DNA of 64,000 nt, taken from assembly GCF_001278055.1 (NCBI RefSeq), contig NZ_CP010802.1, forward strand, positions 248,001-312,000, written 5' to 3'. This DNA comes from Desulfuromonas soudanensis. GTDB lineage: Bacteria; Desulfobacterota; Desulfuromonadia; Desulfuromonadales; WTL. Below the pieces are notes generated by a model. That model made no database searches, was not told the DNA's origin, and worked only from the letters and a program-made list of their open reading frames with translations. Below, in pieces: positions 26,477 to 36,111 of the stretch. The first letter of the stretch is position 1. Every line of letters starts with the position of its first letter. Position numbers and translations under genes: made by a program.

Positions 26477-26976
26477 AGCAAACCCTCGGCAATAATGTTG
26501 TCACCACTTCGCTGGACAAGCTCGTCAACTGGTCGCGTTCCAAGTCGCTCTGGCCGATGACCTTCGGTCTGGCCTGCTGCGCCATCGAAATGATGGCCGC
26601 CGGTGCGGCGCGCTTCGACCTCGACCGTCTCGGCATCCTCTTCCGCGCCTCCCCCCGCCAATCCGACTGCATCATCATCGCCGGCACCGTGACCAAGAAG
26701 ATGCTGCCGGTCATTCTGACGGTCTACGAGCAGATGCCCGAGCCCAAATATGTCATCGCCATGGGCGCCTGCGCCTGCTCCGGCGGAATCTTCGATACCT
26801 ACAGCACCGTTCAGGGGATCGATGAGTATCTCCCCGTCGATGTCTATATCCCCGGCTGCCCCCCCCGGCCCGAAGGGCTGATCTACGGGATCGGCAAGCT
26901 CCAGGAGAAGATCATGAAGGAGCGCAACTCCTTCGGGGCCGCCATCGGGATCGGCGAGGTCATTAACGAGGCCTAG
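26467..26976 (+). CDS. nuoB: NADH-quinone oxidoreductase subunit B
   Basis: The 169-residue protein has the N2 cluster ligands in GLACCAIEM, the CACSGG motif and PGCPPRPE. N2 is the last cluster before the quinone. Translation should be coupled to nuoA through the overlap. Confidence 0.96.
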   Translation: MGVEQTLGNNVVTTSLDKLVNWSRSKSLWPMTFGLACCAIEMMAAGAARFDLDRLGILFRASPRQSDCIIIAGTVTKKMLPVILTVYEQMPEPKYVIAMGACACSGGIFDTYSTVQGIDEYLPVDVYIPGCPPRPEGLIYGIGKLQEKIMKERNSFGAAIGIGEVINEA

Positions 26977-27021
26977 GATCGTCAAGTCGATTCTGGACAA
27001 CCTGAATAGGGATTACGCGAT

Positions 27022-27504
27022 ATGAGTGAACATGCTGCCGTAGGCAAGCTCAAAGAAAAATTTTCCGCCGCCGTTCTGGGGGTTGCCGAGTTTCGTGAAG
27101 AAACGACGGTCACCGTCAAGAAGGAGGATATCGTCGCCATCTGCACCTTCCTCAAGGAGGAGTTGGGCTACAACTTCCTCTGCGACCTCTGCGGAGTCGA
27201 CTACCTCGGAGAGTCCCCCCGTTTCATGGTGGTTTACAACCTGTACAACATCGCCACCAAGGATCGTCTGCGGGTCAAGATTCCCGTCGAAGAGTCGGAC
27301 CCCCGGGTCGACTCGGTCATCGGGGTGTGGGGGACCGCCAACTGGCACGAGCGCGAATGCTGGGACCTGATGGGTATCTCCTTCAACAACCATCCCGATC
27401 TCCGGCGCATTCTGATGCCCGCCGATTGGGAAGGACACCCGCTGCGCAAGGACTACCCTCTCCAGGGGCCCGGTCGCGAGCCTTACCAGGGGCGACTCTC
27501 GTAG
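27022..27504 (+). CDS. nuoC: NADH-quinone oxidoreductase subunit C
   Basis: The 160-residue 30-kDa subunit shows ERECWDLMGISFNNHPDLRR (about 111-130) and the GHPLRKDYPL end typical of NuoC. It is a free protein here, not fused to NuoD as in E. coli. It scaffolds the quinone-binding arm with NuoD. Confidence 0.95.
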   Translation: MSEHAAVGKLKEKFSAAVLGVAEFREETTVTVKKEDIVAICTFLKEELGYNFLCDLCGVDYLGESPRFMVVYNLYNIATKDRLRVKIPVEESDPRVDSVIGVWGTANWHERECWDLMGISFNNHPDLRRILMPADWEGHPLRKDYPLQGPGREPYQGRLS

Positions 27505-27547
27505 GCATCTCCCAGGACGTTCACCTTTTCGATAGATGAGGCATGCG

Positions 27548-28726
27548 ATGGCAAATCTCGAAACTATGACTATAAACATGGGCCCTCAGCACCCCTCGAC
27601 CCACGGGGTTCTGCAGCTGGTCCTCGAACTTGACGGCGAGATCGTCAAGAAGGCGGTCCCCCATATCGGTTTTCTCCACCGCGGGGTGGAGAAGCTCTCC
27701 GAGCACCGGACCTACCACCAGACCATTCCCCTGACCGACCGTCTCGACTATCTGGCTCCGATGAGCAACAATCTCGGCTATGTCCTCGCCGTCGAGAAGC
27801 TTCTCGGCATCACCGACGCCATTCCCGAGCGCGCCCAGAGAATTCGCGTCATCATGACGGAATTGACCCGTCTCAAGAGCCACCTGGTGTGGCTGGCGAC
27901 CCACGCTCTCGATATCGGCGCCATGACTGTTTTTCTCTACTGCTTCCGCGAGCGCGAGGAAATCATCGATATCTACGAGAAGGTCTCCGGCGCCCGCATG
28001 ACCTCCAATTACTTCCGGGTGGGGGGACTCTCCGCCGATTTCCCCGCCGGACTCGAGAAGGAGATCCGCTCCTTCATCGACGCCATGCCCGGTCACGTCG
28101 ATACCTACGAGGGCCTTCTGACCGGCAACAAGATCTGGCAGAAGCGGACCATAGGCGTCGGCAGGATCAGCGCCGAAGCGGCCATCGATATCGGCCTCAC
28201 CGGTCCGGCGCTGCGCGCCTCCGGTGTCGATTGGGACCTGCGCCGGGACAATCCCTACAGCGGATACGAGAAATACGATTTCCGCGTTGTGACCGCCGAA
28301 GAGGGAGATGTCTTTGCCCGCTACAAGGCCCGGCTCGACGAAATGCGCGAATCGTGCAAGATCATCCGCCAGGCCCTCGATGCCCTCCAGCCTGGACCGA
28401 TTCTCGCCGACGCTCCGAAGATCTGCCTGCCGGCCAAGAAAAATGTGGTCAATACCATCGAAGGGTTGATCCACCATTTCAAGATCGTAACCGAGGGTTT
28501 CAAGCCCGAGGTCGGCGAGGTTTACCAGGGGATCGAGGCGCCCAAGGGGGAGCTCGGCTACTACCTGGTGTCCGACGGGTCGGCCCATCCCTACCGGATG
28601 AAGATTCGGCCCCCCTCCTTCGTCAACCTGCAGGCTCTGCCGCAGATGGTTGAGGGATCCCTGCTTGCCGACGTGATTGCTGTCATCGGTACGCTGGATA
28701 TCGTTCTCGGTGAAATCGACCGGTAA
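27548..28726 (+). CDS. nuoD: NADH-quinone oxidoreductase subunit D
   Basis: The 392-residue 49-kDa subunit has MGPQHPSTHG near the N-terminus (the quinone-site His) and the final DIVLGEIDR. The start at 27548 has GAGG 7 bases upstream and is preferred over the ATG at 27536, which adds four residues. Confidence 0.95.
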   Translation: MANLETMTINMGPQHPSTHGVLQLVLELDGEIVKKAVPHIGFLHRGVEKLSEHRTYHQTIPLTDRLDYLAPMSNNLGYVLAVEKLLGITDAIPERAQRIRVIMTELTRLKSHLVWLATHALDIGAMTVFLYCFREREEIIDIYEKVSGARMTSNYFRVGGLSADFPAGLEKEIRSFIDAMPGHVDTYEGLLTGNKIWQKRTIGVGRISAEAAIDIGLTGPALRASGVDWDLRRDNPYSGYEKYDFRVVTAEEGDVFARYKARLDEMRESCKIIRQALDALQPGPILADAPKICLPAKKNVVNTIEGLIHHFKIVTEGFKPEVGEVYQGIEAPKGELGYYLVSDGSAHPYRMKIRPPSFVNLQALPQMVEGSLLADVIAVIGTLDIVLGEIDR

Positions 28727-28756
28727 ATGCCGCTCTCTGGATCAACGAGGTAACTC

Positions 28757-29254
28757 ATGAGCAACGCAGCGCAAAGTGTAGCGCAGGAAGAGATCGACCT
28801 GACGGGCGCCAACCAGGTCATCGACAAATATCAGGACATGCACGGGTCTTTGATGCCCGTACTCCAGGGGATCCAGGAACACTACGGTTACATCCCCGAG
28901 CCGACGGTGCATCTCGTCGCCGAACGGCTCAATGTCTATACCAGCCAGATCTACGGGGTGCTGACCTTTTACGCCCAGTTCCACCTCAAGCCGCGGGGCA
29001 AGTACATCGTCCGCGTCTGCATGGGGACCGCCTGCCACGTCAAGGGGGCGACGCGCATCGGCGACACCCTGACCGAACAGCTCGGCATCGGACATGCCGA
29101 GACCACGGAGGATCTGAAGTTCACCGCCGAGTATGTCGCCTGTATCGGCGCCTGCGGCATGGCTCCGGTCATCATGGTCAACGAGGCGACCTACGGCAGC
29201 ATGTCCGTTCAGAAGATGGTCGAGGTCATCGACAAATACAAGGCCATGGAATAG
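28757..29254 (+). CDS. nuoE: NADH-quinone oxidoreductase subunit E
   Basis: The 165-residue thioredoxin-like protein keeps all four [2Fe-2S] ligands, in CMGTACH and in CIGACG. It holds cluster N1a next to the FMN of NuoF. GAGGTAA precedes the ATG. Confidence 0.95.
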   Translation: MSNAAQSVAQEEIDLTGANQVIDKYQDMHGSLMPVLQGIQEHYGYIPEPTVHLVAERLNVYTSQIYGVLTFYAQFHLKPRGKYIVRVCMGTACHVKGATRIGDTLTEQLGIGHAETTEDLKFTAEYVACIGACGMAPVIMVNEATYGSMSVQKMVEVIDKYKAME

Positions 29255-29301
29255 GCAGCCTGGGACACTCTCTAACTTACACTGAGCGGGGATAGATCGA
29301 T

Positions 29302-31083
29302 ATGGCCGCAAATGCAGAAATCATAAAAGTTCTGATCTGCCAGGGGACCGGCGGTATGGCTTCAGGGGCGGCGGCGGTAGCCGCGGCCTTTACCGAGGAG
29401 TTCACCAAGCAGGGGGTCGAGGCCAGCGTCGGCAAGCGTTGCGAGGTTGTCGGCACCGGCTGCCGCGGACTCTGCGCCAATGACGTTCTGGTCGATATCG
29501 TCCTTCCGGGGCAGACGGCGGTGACCTACGACTTCGTCACGCCGGAGATGGTGCCGCAGATCGTCACCGAACACGTGCTCGGCAACGAGCCGGTGGCCAA
29601 GAAGGTTGCCGGCGAGTACTATACCCAGTTTCTCGCCAAGCAGCAGCGTATCATCTTCTCCCGCTGCGGTACGGTCAACGCCGAAAGCCTCGACGATTTT
29701 CTGGCTCACCAGGGTTTTACGGGGATCAAAAAGGCGGTCACCATGAAGCCTGCCGAGGTCATCGACGAAGTCAAGCGCTCCGGCCTCCGCGGTCGTGGGG
29801 GCGGGGGGTTTCCCACCGGCGTCAAATGGTCTTTTTGTGCCGCTTCGCCAGGTGATGAGAAATACCTGATCTGCAACGCCGACGAGGGGGACCCAGGGGC
29901 GTTCATGGACCGTTCCGTTCTCGAAGGCGACCCCTACGGCCTCATCGAAGGGATGATGATCGGCGCCTATGCCATCGGCTGCAAATTCGCCTATGTCTAC
30001 GTGCGTGCCGAGTATCCTCTGGCGATCAAGCGACTGCAGCTGGCCATCGACACCTGTTACGCCAAGGGGATCCTCGGTGAAAACTGCATGGGTCTCGGCT
30101 TTCAGCTCGACATGCGCATCAAGGCCGGCGCCGGCGCTTTCGTCTGCGGCGAAGAGACGGCACTGATGGCGTCCATCGAGGGACATCGCGGAATGAGCCG
30201 TCCTCGCCCCCCCTTCCCGGCGGTGCGCGGCCTGTGGGGAAAACCGACCAATATCAACAACGTCGAAACCTTCGCCAACGTCTCCTACATCTTTTACAAC
30301 GGCGCTGACTGGTATTCCTCCATCGGCACCGAAGGGACCAAGGGGACCAAGATCTTCGCCCTCACCGGCAAGGTCAAGCACACGGGTCTCGTCGAGGTTC
30401 CCGCCGGTACCACCATGAAGGAGGTCATCTACGACGTCTGCGGCGGTATCCTCAATAACCGCAAGTTCAAGGCGGTTCAGGCCGGCGGCCCCTCCGGGGG
30501 ATGCCTCCCGGCCGAAGCCCTCGACGCCCAGGTCGACTACGACTCGTTGATCAAGGCCGGCGCGATGATGGGTTCCGGCGGTCTGGTGGTCATGGACGAG
30601 ACGACCTGCATGGTTGACATCGCCCGCTTCTTCCTCAACTTCACCCGCGCCGAGTCCTGCGGCAAGTGCATCCCCTGTCGCATCGGACTGAAAATCATGC
30701 TCGAGATTCTCGAGAGGATTACCCACGGCGAGGGGCGGGAAGGGGACCTCGAACTCCTCGAGGACATGGCCTACGACATCAAGAAGAGTTCCCTTTGCGG
30801 CCTCGGTCAGACCGCTCCCAATCCGGTACTCTCCACTCTGCGCTACTTCCGCCACGAGTACGAGGCGCACATCAAGGAAAAGCGCTGTCCCTCCAACTCC
30901 TGCAAGCCGCTCCTCAAGTTCGAAGTGGTCGATGGCGCCTGCAAGAAGTGCGGTCTGTGTTTCCGGGTCTGCCCCGTGGACGCCGTGCGCTGGGAAAAGG
31001 GTCAGCTGGCGGTCATTGACAAGGAAAAGTGTACCCAGTGCACTTCCTGTTACGATGCCTGCCGCTTCATGGCGATTGAATAG
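29302..31083 (+). CDS. nuoF: NADH-quinone oxidoreductase subunit F, extended form
   Basis: The 593-residue protein is about 150 longer than E. coli NuoF. It has an N-terminal thioredoxin-like [2Fe-2S]-type domain (about 1-110), the FMN/NADH core with RGRGGGGFPTG, the N3 cluster motif ESCGKCIPCR, and a C-terminal two-cluster ferredoxin domain (CKKCGLCFRVCP, CTQCTSCYDACR). This is the layout of HndC/HydB-type flavoprotein subunits. In the N-terminal domain the expected CxxxxC is C13-QGTG-G18: the second Cys is Gly, so the usual four-Cys site is incomplete (CRGLC and a TGC remain). The extra ferredoxin part could offer a second electron entry or exit. Confidence 0.92.
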   Translation: MAANAEIIKVLICQGTGGMASGAAAVAAAFTEEFTKQGVEASVGKRCEVVGTGCRGLCANDVLVDIVLPGQTAVTYDFVTPEMVPQIVTEHVLGNEPVAKKVAGEYYTQFLAKQQRIIFSRCGTVNAESLDDFLAHQGFTGIKKAVTMKPAEVIDEVKRSGLRGRGGGGFPTGVKWSFCAASPGDEKYLICNADEGDPGAFMDRSVLEGDPYGLIEGMMIGAYAIGCKFAYVYVRAEYPLAIKRLQLAIDTCYAKGILGENCMGLGFQLDMRIKAGAGAFVCGEETALMASIEGHRGMSRPRPPFPAVRGLWGKPTNINNVETFANVSYIFYNGADWYSSIGTEGTKGTKIFALTGKVKHTGLVEVPAGTTMKEVIYDVCGGILNNRKFKAVQAGGPSGGCLPAEALDAQVDYDSLIKAGAMMGSGGLVVMDETTCMVDIARFFLNFTRAESCGKCIPCRIGLKIMLEILERITHGEGREGDLELLEDMAYDIKKSSLCGLGQTAPNPVLSTLRYFRHEYEAHIKEKRCPSNSCKPLLKFEVVDGACKKCGLCFRVCPVDAVRWEKGQLAVIDKEKCTQCTSCYDACRFMAIE

Positions 31084-31114
31084 CCGGTTTTAGCCGAATT
31101 CATACGAGGTCGAG

Positions 31115-33595
31115 ATGGTAAATCTTACGATTGACGGAAAACAGGTCACGGTAAGCAAGTCAGCCACCATTTACGAGGCTGCCTGCGAAGGGGGGATCCA
31201 CATCCCCGTTCTCTGCTACGCCAAGAAGCTCCTCCCCTACGGGGCTTGCCGCGTCTGTCTGGTCGAGGTCGAGCAGATGAAAGGGCGCCTCATCCCTTCC
31301 TGCACCACCCCGGCCACCGAAGGGATGGTGGTGACCACCAAGTCCCCGGAAATCAACAAGGTTCGCAAGACCGTTCTTGAGTTCCTTCTCGTCAACCATG
31401 TGGTCGACTGCCCGGTCTGCGACAAGGGGGGGGAGTGTGACCTGCAAGATCTGACCTATGAATACGAAGTCAGCACCAATCGGTTCGAAGGGGTCAAGTT
31501 CGACCTCCCCAAGGATGAGGTCAACCCCCTGATCGAGCGCAACATGAACCGCTGCGTCCTCTGCGGCAAGTGCGCCCGGGTCTGCGATGAAATTGTCGGT
31601 TACGGCTCCTATTCATTCATCAATCGCGGTTTCGAGACCAAGATCGCCACGGCCTTCGACCGCGGACTCAACTGCGAGTTCTGCGGCCAATGCGTTTCCA
31701 TGTGCCCCGTCGGCGCCATCCTGCCGCGCCCCTTCAAGTTCAAGGCCCGCCCCTGGCAGATCAAGGAAGTCGACTCGGTCTGCGGCTATTGCGGCAACGG
31801 CTGCACCCTGACCCTCGGTGTCCTCAACGACAGGGTCGAGACCATCCGCTTCAACGACAAGACCGGCGTTAATGACGGCAACCTCTGCATCCGCGGCCGT
31901 TTCGGCTATTCCTATGTGAACAGCGAAGAACGGTTGAAAAAGCCGCTGCTGCGCAAGGACGGACAGCTGGTCGAGGTCGAGTGGCCCGAGGCCATCGAGG
32001 CCGTGGCCAAGGGTTTCGAGACGGCCCGTTCCCAGGGCGGACTCGGGATCATCTCCGGCGCACGTCTCACCAACGAGGAACTTTACCTCCTCAAAAACCT
32101 TTCGAAAGTCGCCGGAACCGCCAATCTCGATCATTCCGGCGGCGAATGCTATAAAGGGGTCACCGAAGGGCTCAAGGCCACTCTCGGTCTGACTTCCTCC
32201 ACCGCGACCTTCCCCCAGGTCGAAAATTGCGACGTGATCCTGGCGATTCGTTCCGATTTCTACGAGACCCATCCGGTTTTCGGCATGGTGGTCAATCAGG
32301 CGGTGAAACGCCACGAGGCCCAGCTTCTCGTCGTCGCCGACAAGAAGGGGAAGTTCGGCAAACTCCCCCATGCCAAGACCCTCCTTTCCCGCCCGGGGCA
32401 CGAAGTGTCCGTCCTCAACGGCATGGCCCAGGTCCTGCTCAGCGAAGGTCTGGCCGTCACGGAAGGGGTCCAGGGACTGGACGAACTCAAGGCCTCCCTG
32501 GCCCAGTTCACCCCCGAAGCGGTCGCCGCCTCCACCGGCGTCGACGCCGAGTCGATCCGCCAGGCCGCCCGGAAGCTCGCCGGGGCCAAAAAGAGCGCGA
32601 TTCTTCTCGCCTATGGCCTCCCCTATACGGCCAACAGCCGTGAACTGGGAATCGCTGCGGCCAACCTCGCCATCCTCTCCGGCAACGCCGGCAAGGACGG
32701 GTGTGGGCTCTATCTCTGCGGTGAAAAGGCCAACAGCCAGGGAGCCATCGACCTCGGCATCCTCCCTGGCAAGGAGGGGCTCGGTGCTTCGGCGATGCTC
32801 GAAGCCGCCACGGCGGGCAAGCTCTCTGCCCTCTACGTCGTCGGCGAGGACCTCCTCGGCGCCTATCCCGACCGGGACCGGGTGGCCAAGGCTCTGACGG
32901 CCGTCCCCTTCCTGGTGGTTCAGGACCTCTTCCTTTCCGCCACCGCCGCGCAGGCCGATGTCGTTCTCCCGGCGGCCTCCTTTGCGGAAAAGGACGGGAC
33001 CTTTACCAATGCCGAACGGCGGATTCAGAAGCTGCACACCGCCATCCCGAGTCCCGGAGAGGCCAAGACCGACCTGGCGATCTTCTCCATGCTCGCCTCC
33101 CGTCTCGGCAGCACCCTCAGCTACACCGGCCCCGGCGCCGTCTTTGCCGAGCTGGCCGCCGTCACCCCCGGCTATGCAGGAATCAATTACAACACCATCG
33201 GACCCCAGGGAGTCGTCTGGGGCGGCGAGATCCTGGCGCCGGCCTTCAAGAAGGTCGTGCCGGTTTCCGGTGCCGCCGTCGCCGCGGGGACCTTCCAGTT
33301 CATAACCGGCAGCGCCCTTTACCACAGTGGCACCGTATCGACCCGTGCCCAGGGGCCCAACGCCGTCGTCTCCGAAGCCTATCTCGAGCTCGGCCGCGAG
33401 GATGCCGCCGCACTCAAGGTGAGCGAGGGAGACCTAGTGACCGTCAAGGGGAACGGCGTCGAACTCAGGCTCAAAGCCAAGGTCGACACCCGGCTCCCCA
33501 AAGGGGTGGTCTTTGCGCCCTACCACTTTGCCGAGGCCGGAATCAACCGGCTCTACAAGGGGGAGGCGGCTGTGGCCGTCGAAGTGCAGAAGTAG
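31115..33595 (+). CDS. nuoG: NADH-quinone oxidoreductase subunit G
   Basis: The 826-residue protein has an N-terminal [2Fe-2S] domain (CYAKKLLPYGACRVC), the His/Cys cluster stretch HVVDCPVCDKGGECDLQD, two [4Fe-4S] motifs (CVLCGKCARVC, CEFCGQCVSMCP), then CGYCGNGC...C at about 227-265, the N7-type site, and a molybdopterin oxidoreductase-like domain that should lack cofactor in complex I. It carries electrons from NuoF to NuoI. The following gene is not nuoH but a TPR gene. Confidence 0.94.
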   Translation: MVNLTIDGKQVTVSKSATIYEAACEGGIHIPVLCYAKKLLPYGACRVCLVEVEQMKGRLIPSCTTPATEGMVVTTKSPEINKVRKTVLEFLLVNHVVDCPVCDKGGECDLQDLTYEYEVSTNRFEGVKFDLPKDEVNPLIERNMNRCVLCGKCARVCDEIVGYGSYSFINRGFETKIATAFDRGLNCEFCGQCVSMCPVGAILPRPFKFKARPWQIKEVDSVCGYCGNGCTLTLGVLNDRVETIRFNDKTGVNDGNLCIRGRFGYSYVNSEERLKKPLLRKDGQLVEVEWPEAIEAVAKGFETARSQGGLGIISGARLTNEELYLLKNLSKVAGTANLDHSGGECYKGVTEGLKATLGLTSSTATFPQVENCDVILAIRSDFYETHPVFGMVVNQAVKRHEAQLLVVADKKGKFGKLPHAKTLLSRPGHEVSVLNGMAQVLLSEGLAVTEGVQGLDELKASLAQFTPEAVAASTGVDAESIRQAARKLAGAKKSAILLAYGLPYTANSRELGIAAANLAILSGNAGKDGCGLYLCGEKANSQGAIDLGILPGKEGLGASAMLEAATAGKLSALYVVGEDLLGAYPDRDRVAKALTAVPFLVVQDLFLSATAAQADVVLPAASFAEKDGTFTNAERRIQKLHTAIPSPGEAKTDLAIFSMLASRLGSTLSYTGPGAVFAELAAVTPGYAGINYNTIGPQGVVWGGEILAPAFKKVVPVSGAAVAAGTFQFITGSALYHSGTVSTRAQGPNAVVSEAYLELGREDAAALKVSEGDLVTVKGNGVELRLKAKVDTRLPKGVVFAPYHFAEAGINRLYKGEAAVAVEVQK

Positions 33596-33615
33596 GACAG
33601 CGCCCCGGAGGAGAA

Positions 33616-34578
33616 ATGGATTGTCCCAAATGTCAGGCTGCGGTATCTCAGCGTGCTCGATTTTGCGATCAGTGCGGGACCAATCTGGTCAATAATGCCG
33701 AGTTCCTGCATCAGAAGGCCCTCGACCATTATCACCGCGGGCTCATCGACGAGGCCGTGACTCTCTGGGATCAGTCGGTCTCCCTCGATCCGGGTTTCAG
33801 CAAGGGGTTTTACTACAAGGGTCTGGCTCTTTACGACCGCGGCGAGCTTCAGGCGGCGGTGGATTCCTTCAAGACGGCACTGGCCGGGGAAAAGGAGCCC
33901 TTCCGGGTCTATTTCAAGCTGGGACTGGCGCAGTACGGTCTCGGGGACCTGGCCGGGAGTATCGAGAGTTTCCAAAAGGCGATCGAGATCAATCCCGGCA
34001 GCGCCGAAACCCACTATCGCCTCGGGCTTTCCTTTCTCCGTCGCTCCGATCTCGATCTGGCACTGCAGGCTCTCGAGGGTGCCATCCGGATCAATCCCGA
34101 GTACACCCGGGCGCTTTACACCATCGGCATGGTCCTTTCGCAAAAGGGGGAGTACCAGCAGGCGATCAGCCAATTCCGCAAGGTCGAGGAGATTAGCCCC
34201 TCCTACACGGCTGCGCGATTCGAACTCGGCATGGCCTTGTACCGCGAAGGGACTTTGACGGAGGCGATCGAGCAGTTCGAGAAAGCCGTCGAGTGCAGCG
34301 CACGTTTTGCTCCGGGGCACTACATGCTTGGCGAGACCTTCCGGAAACTCGGACGGTTCAGCGAAGCGATCAGCGCCTACGACGAGCTTCTCAGGCTCAA
34401 TCCCAAGGATGTGGATGCCTGGGTTCGCCTCGGCGAGTGCAATTTGCAGCTCGATTTCCTCGACGCTGCGCGGGAGGCCATCGGCAGGGCCCTGGTCATC
34501 AACCCGGAGCATCGGGAGGCCCAGTACCTGAGCAAGCATCTGGGGGAGATTCAGACTCCCCATAAACCAGGTTTTTAG
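33616..34578 (+). CDS. Zinc-ribbon TPR protein inside the nuo operon
   Basis: The 320-residue protein has an N-terminal zinc ribbon (Cys3, Cys6, Cys17, Cys20) followed by about eight TPR repeats (about 28-310), such as AETHYRLGLSF and ALYTIGMVLS. No signal peptide or membrane segment is seen, so it is cytoplasmic. It starts 21 bases after nuoG, with GGAGGAG, and nuoH follows after 50 bases, all on one strand, so it is probably in the nuo transcript. Complex I operons normally pass from nuoG to nuoH. A role in assembly or in docking of the peripheral arm is an inference from position and from the protein-binding nature of TPRs. Confidence 0.8.
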   Translation: MDCPKCQAAVSQRARFCDQCGTNLVNNAEFLHQKALDHYHRGLIDEAVTLWDQSVSLDPGFSKGFYYKGLALYDRGELQAAVDSFKTALAGEKEPFRVYFKLGLAQYGLGDLAGSIESFQKAIEINPGSAETHYRLGLSFLRRSDLDLALQALEGAIRINPEYTRALYTIGMVLSQKGEYQQAISQFRKVEEISPSYTAARFELGMALYREGTLTEAIEQFEKAVECSARFAPGHYMLGETFRKLGRFSEAISAYDELLRLNPKDVDAWVRLGECNLQLDFLDAAREAIGRALVINPEHREAQYLSKHLGEIQTPHKPGF

Positions 34579-34627
34579 TTCCTCGTCAGAGGCATAATCC
34601 TAACTAGAGTCAAGGAAGAGGATTGTC

Positions 34628-35665
34628 ATGGAAATGTTGAGCCTGTCGGACCAGCCGCTGTGGTTCCTCGTCGCAATGTTGGTGAAGATTCTTGTGGTCT
34701 TCGTTGTGGTCCTGCTGATCGTCGCCTACACCACCTGGGTGGAGCGCAAGGTCATCGGTCACATGCAGACCCGCCTCGGGCCGATGGAAACCGGCTGGCA
34801 TGGACTGCTGCAGCCGATCGCCGATGGTCTCAAGCTGTTCTTCAAGGAGGACATCATCCCCAGCGAGGCGAGCAAGGTCTCCTTCATCCTTGCTCCCATG
34901 ATGATCCTGGTCCCCGCCTTTATCACCGTGGCGGTCATCCCCTTCGGACCGGATATTGTCGTCGGCGGTTATGTCATCCCCATGCAGATCACCGACCTCA
35001 ACGTGGGGATGCTCTACATCCTCGCCATGGCGGGGCTCGGGGTCTACGGCATCGTTCTCGCCGGATGGGCCTCGAACAGCAAGTATTCTCTTCTCGGCGG
35101 CCTGCGCTCGTCGGCGCAGATGGTCTCCTATGAACTCGCCGCAGGAATGGCCATCGTGGCGGTCTTCATGCTCTCCGAAACCCTGAGCCTGAAGGGGATC
35201 GTCGCCGCGCAGATGCAGGAATTTCCCATCGCCGCGCTTTCCTTCCTTCCCAACTGGTACATCTTCTCCCAGCCTCTGGCCTTCTGCCTCTTCGTGATCT
35301 GCGGCATGGCCGAAATCAACCGGACCCCCTTCGACCTCCCCGAGGCCGAAACCGAGCTGGTCTCCGGCTTCTGCACCGAATATTCCTCCATGAAATACGC
35401 GCTCTTCTTCATGGCTGAATATGCCAACATGGTGGTCATCGCCGCCATTGCCGCAACCCTGTTCCTCGGCGGCTGGGACGGACCCTTCCCCGGCGTCATC
35501 AATATCCTGATCAAGATCTTCGGCTTCATGTTCTTCTTTATCTGGGTTCGCGCTACCGTCCCGCGTGTCCGCTACGACCAGCTCATGTACATGGGGTGGA
35601 AAATCTTCCTCCCCCTGGCTCTGGCCAACATCGTGATTACCGGCGCCGTCGTCGTTTTCTGGTAG
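34628..35665 (+). CDS. nuoH: NADH-quinone oxidoreductase subunit H
   Basis: The 345-residue protein has eight or nine membrane helices, ERKVIGHMQTRLGP (about 40-53) and AEINRTPFDLPEAETELV (about 229-246), both part of the quinone channel and its link to the proton path. It should work next to NuoA, B and D. Confidence 0.95.
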   Translation: MEMLSLSDQPLWFLVAMLVKILVVFVVVLLIVAYTTWVERKVIGHMQTRLGPMETGWHGLLQPIADGLKLFFKEDIIPSEASKVSFILAPMMILVPAFITVAVIPFGPDIVVGGYVIPMQITDLNVGMLYILAMAGLGVYGIVLAGWASNSKYSLLGGLRSSAQMVSYELAAGMAIVAVFMLSETLSLKGIVAAQMQEFPIAALSFLPNWYIFSQPLAFCLFVICGMAEINRTPFDLPEAETELVSGFCTEYSSMKYALFFMAEYANMVVIAAIAATLFLGGWDGPFPGVINILIKIFGFMFFFIWVRATVPRVRYDQLMYMGWKIFLPLALANIVITGAVVVFW

Positions 35666-35694
35666 TAACTCCAAACGTGACAAGAGGATAGACC

Positions 35695-36090
35695 ATGCTG
35701 AAAGAGTTTATCAAAGGTCTGAGCATTACCTTCAAGCACCTGCTCCCCGGGCATTCGACGACGGTACAATATCCCAAGCAGAGACTGCAGACGGCCGAGC
35801 GTTTCCGCGGTCTCCACCGTCTGGTCCCCGCCCACGACCGGGAAAAATGCGTTGCCTGCTATCTGTGCCCCACGGTCTGCCCGGCCAAGTGCATCACCGT
35901 CGAGTCGGCGGAGAATGCCAAGGGGGAGAAGTACCCCAGGGTCTACAAGATCGATCTTCTCCGCTGCATCTTCTGCGGCTACTGCGTCGAGGCCTGCCCG
36001 GTTGAAGCCATCGAAATGACCGGCACCTACGAGCTTGCCAACTTCAAGCGCGATGACTTTACTTTCACCAAAGAGCGGCTGCTCAAGTAA
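35695..36090 (+). CDS. nuoI: NADH-quinone oxidoreductase subunit I
   Basis: The 131-residue protein has two [4Fe-4S] motifs, CVACYLCPTVCP and CIFCGYCVEACPVEAI, which form N6a and N6b. It is shorter than E. coli NuoI (180), lacking part of the C-terminal tail. GAGGAT lies before the ATG. Confidence 0.95.
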   Translation: MLKEFIKGLSITFKHLLPGHSTTVQYPKQRLQTAERFRGLHRLVPAHDREKCVACYLCPTVCPAKCITVESAENAKGEKYPRVYKIDLLRCIFCGYCVEACPVEAIEMTGTYELANFKRDDFTFTKERLLK

Positions 36091-36111
36091 CCGTAGAGGA
36101 GCATTGAATTC

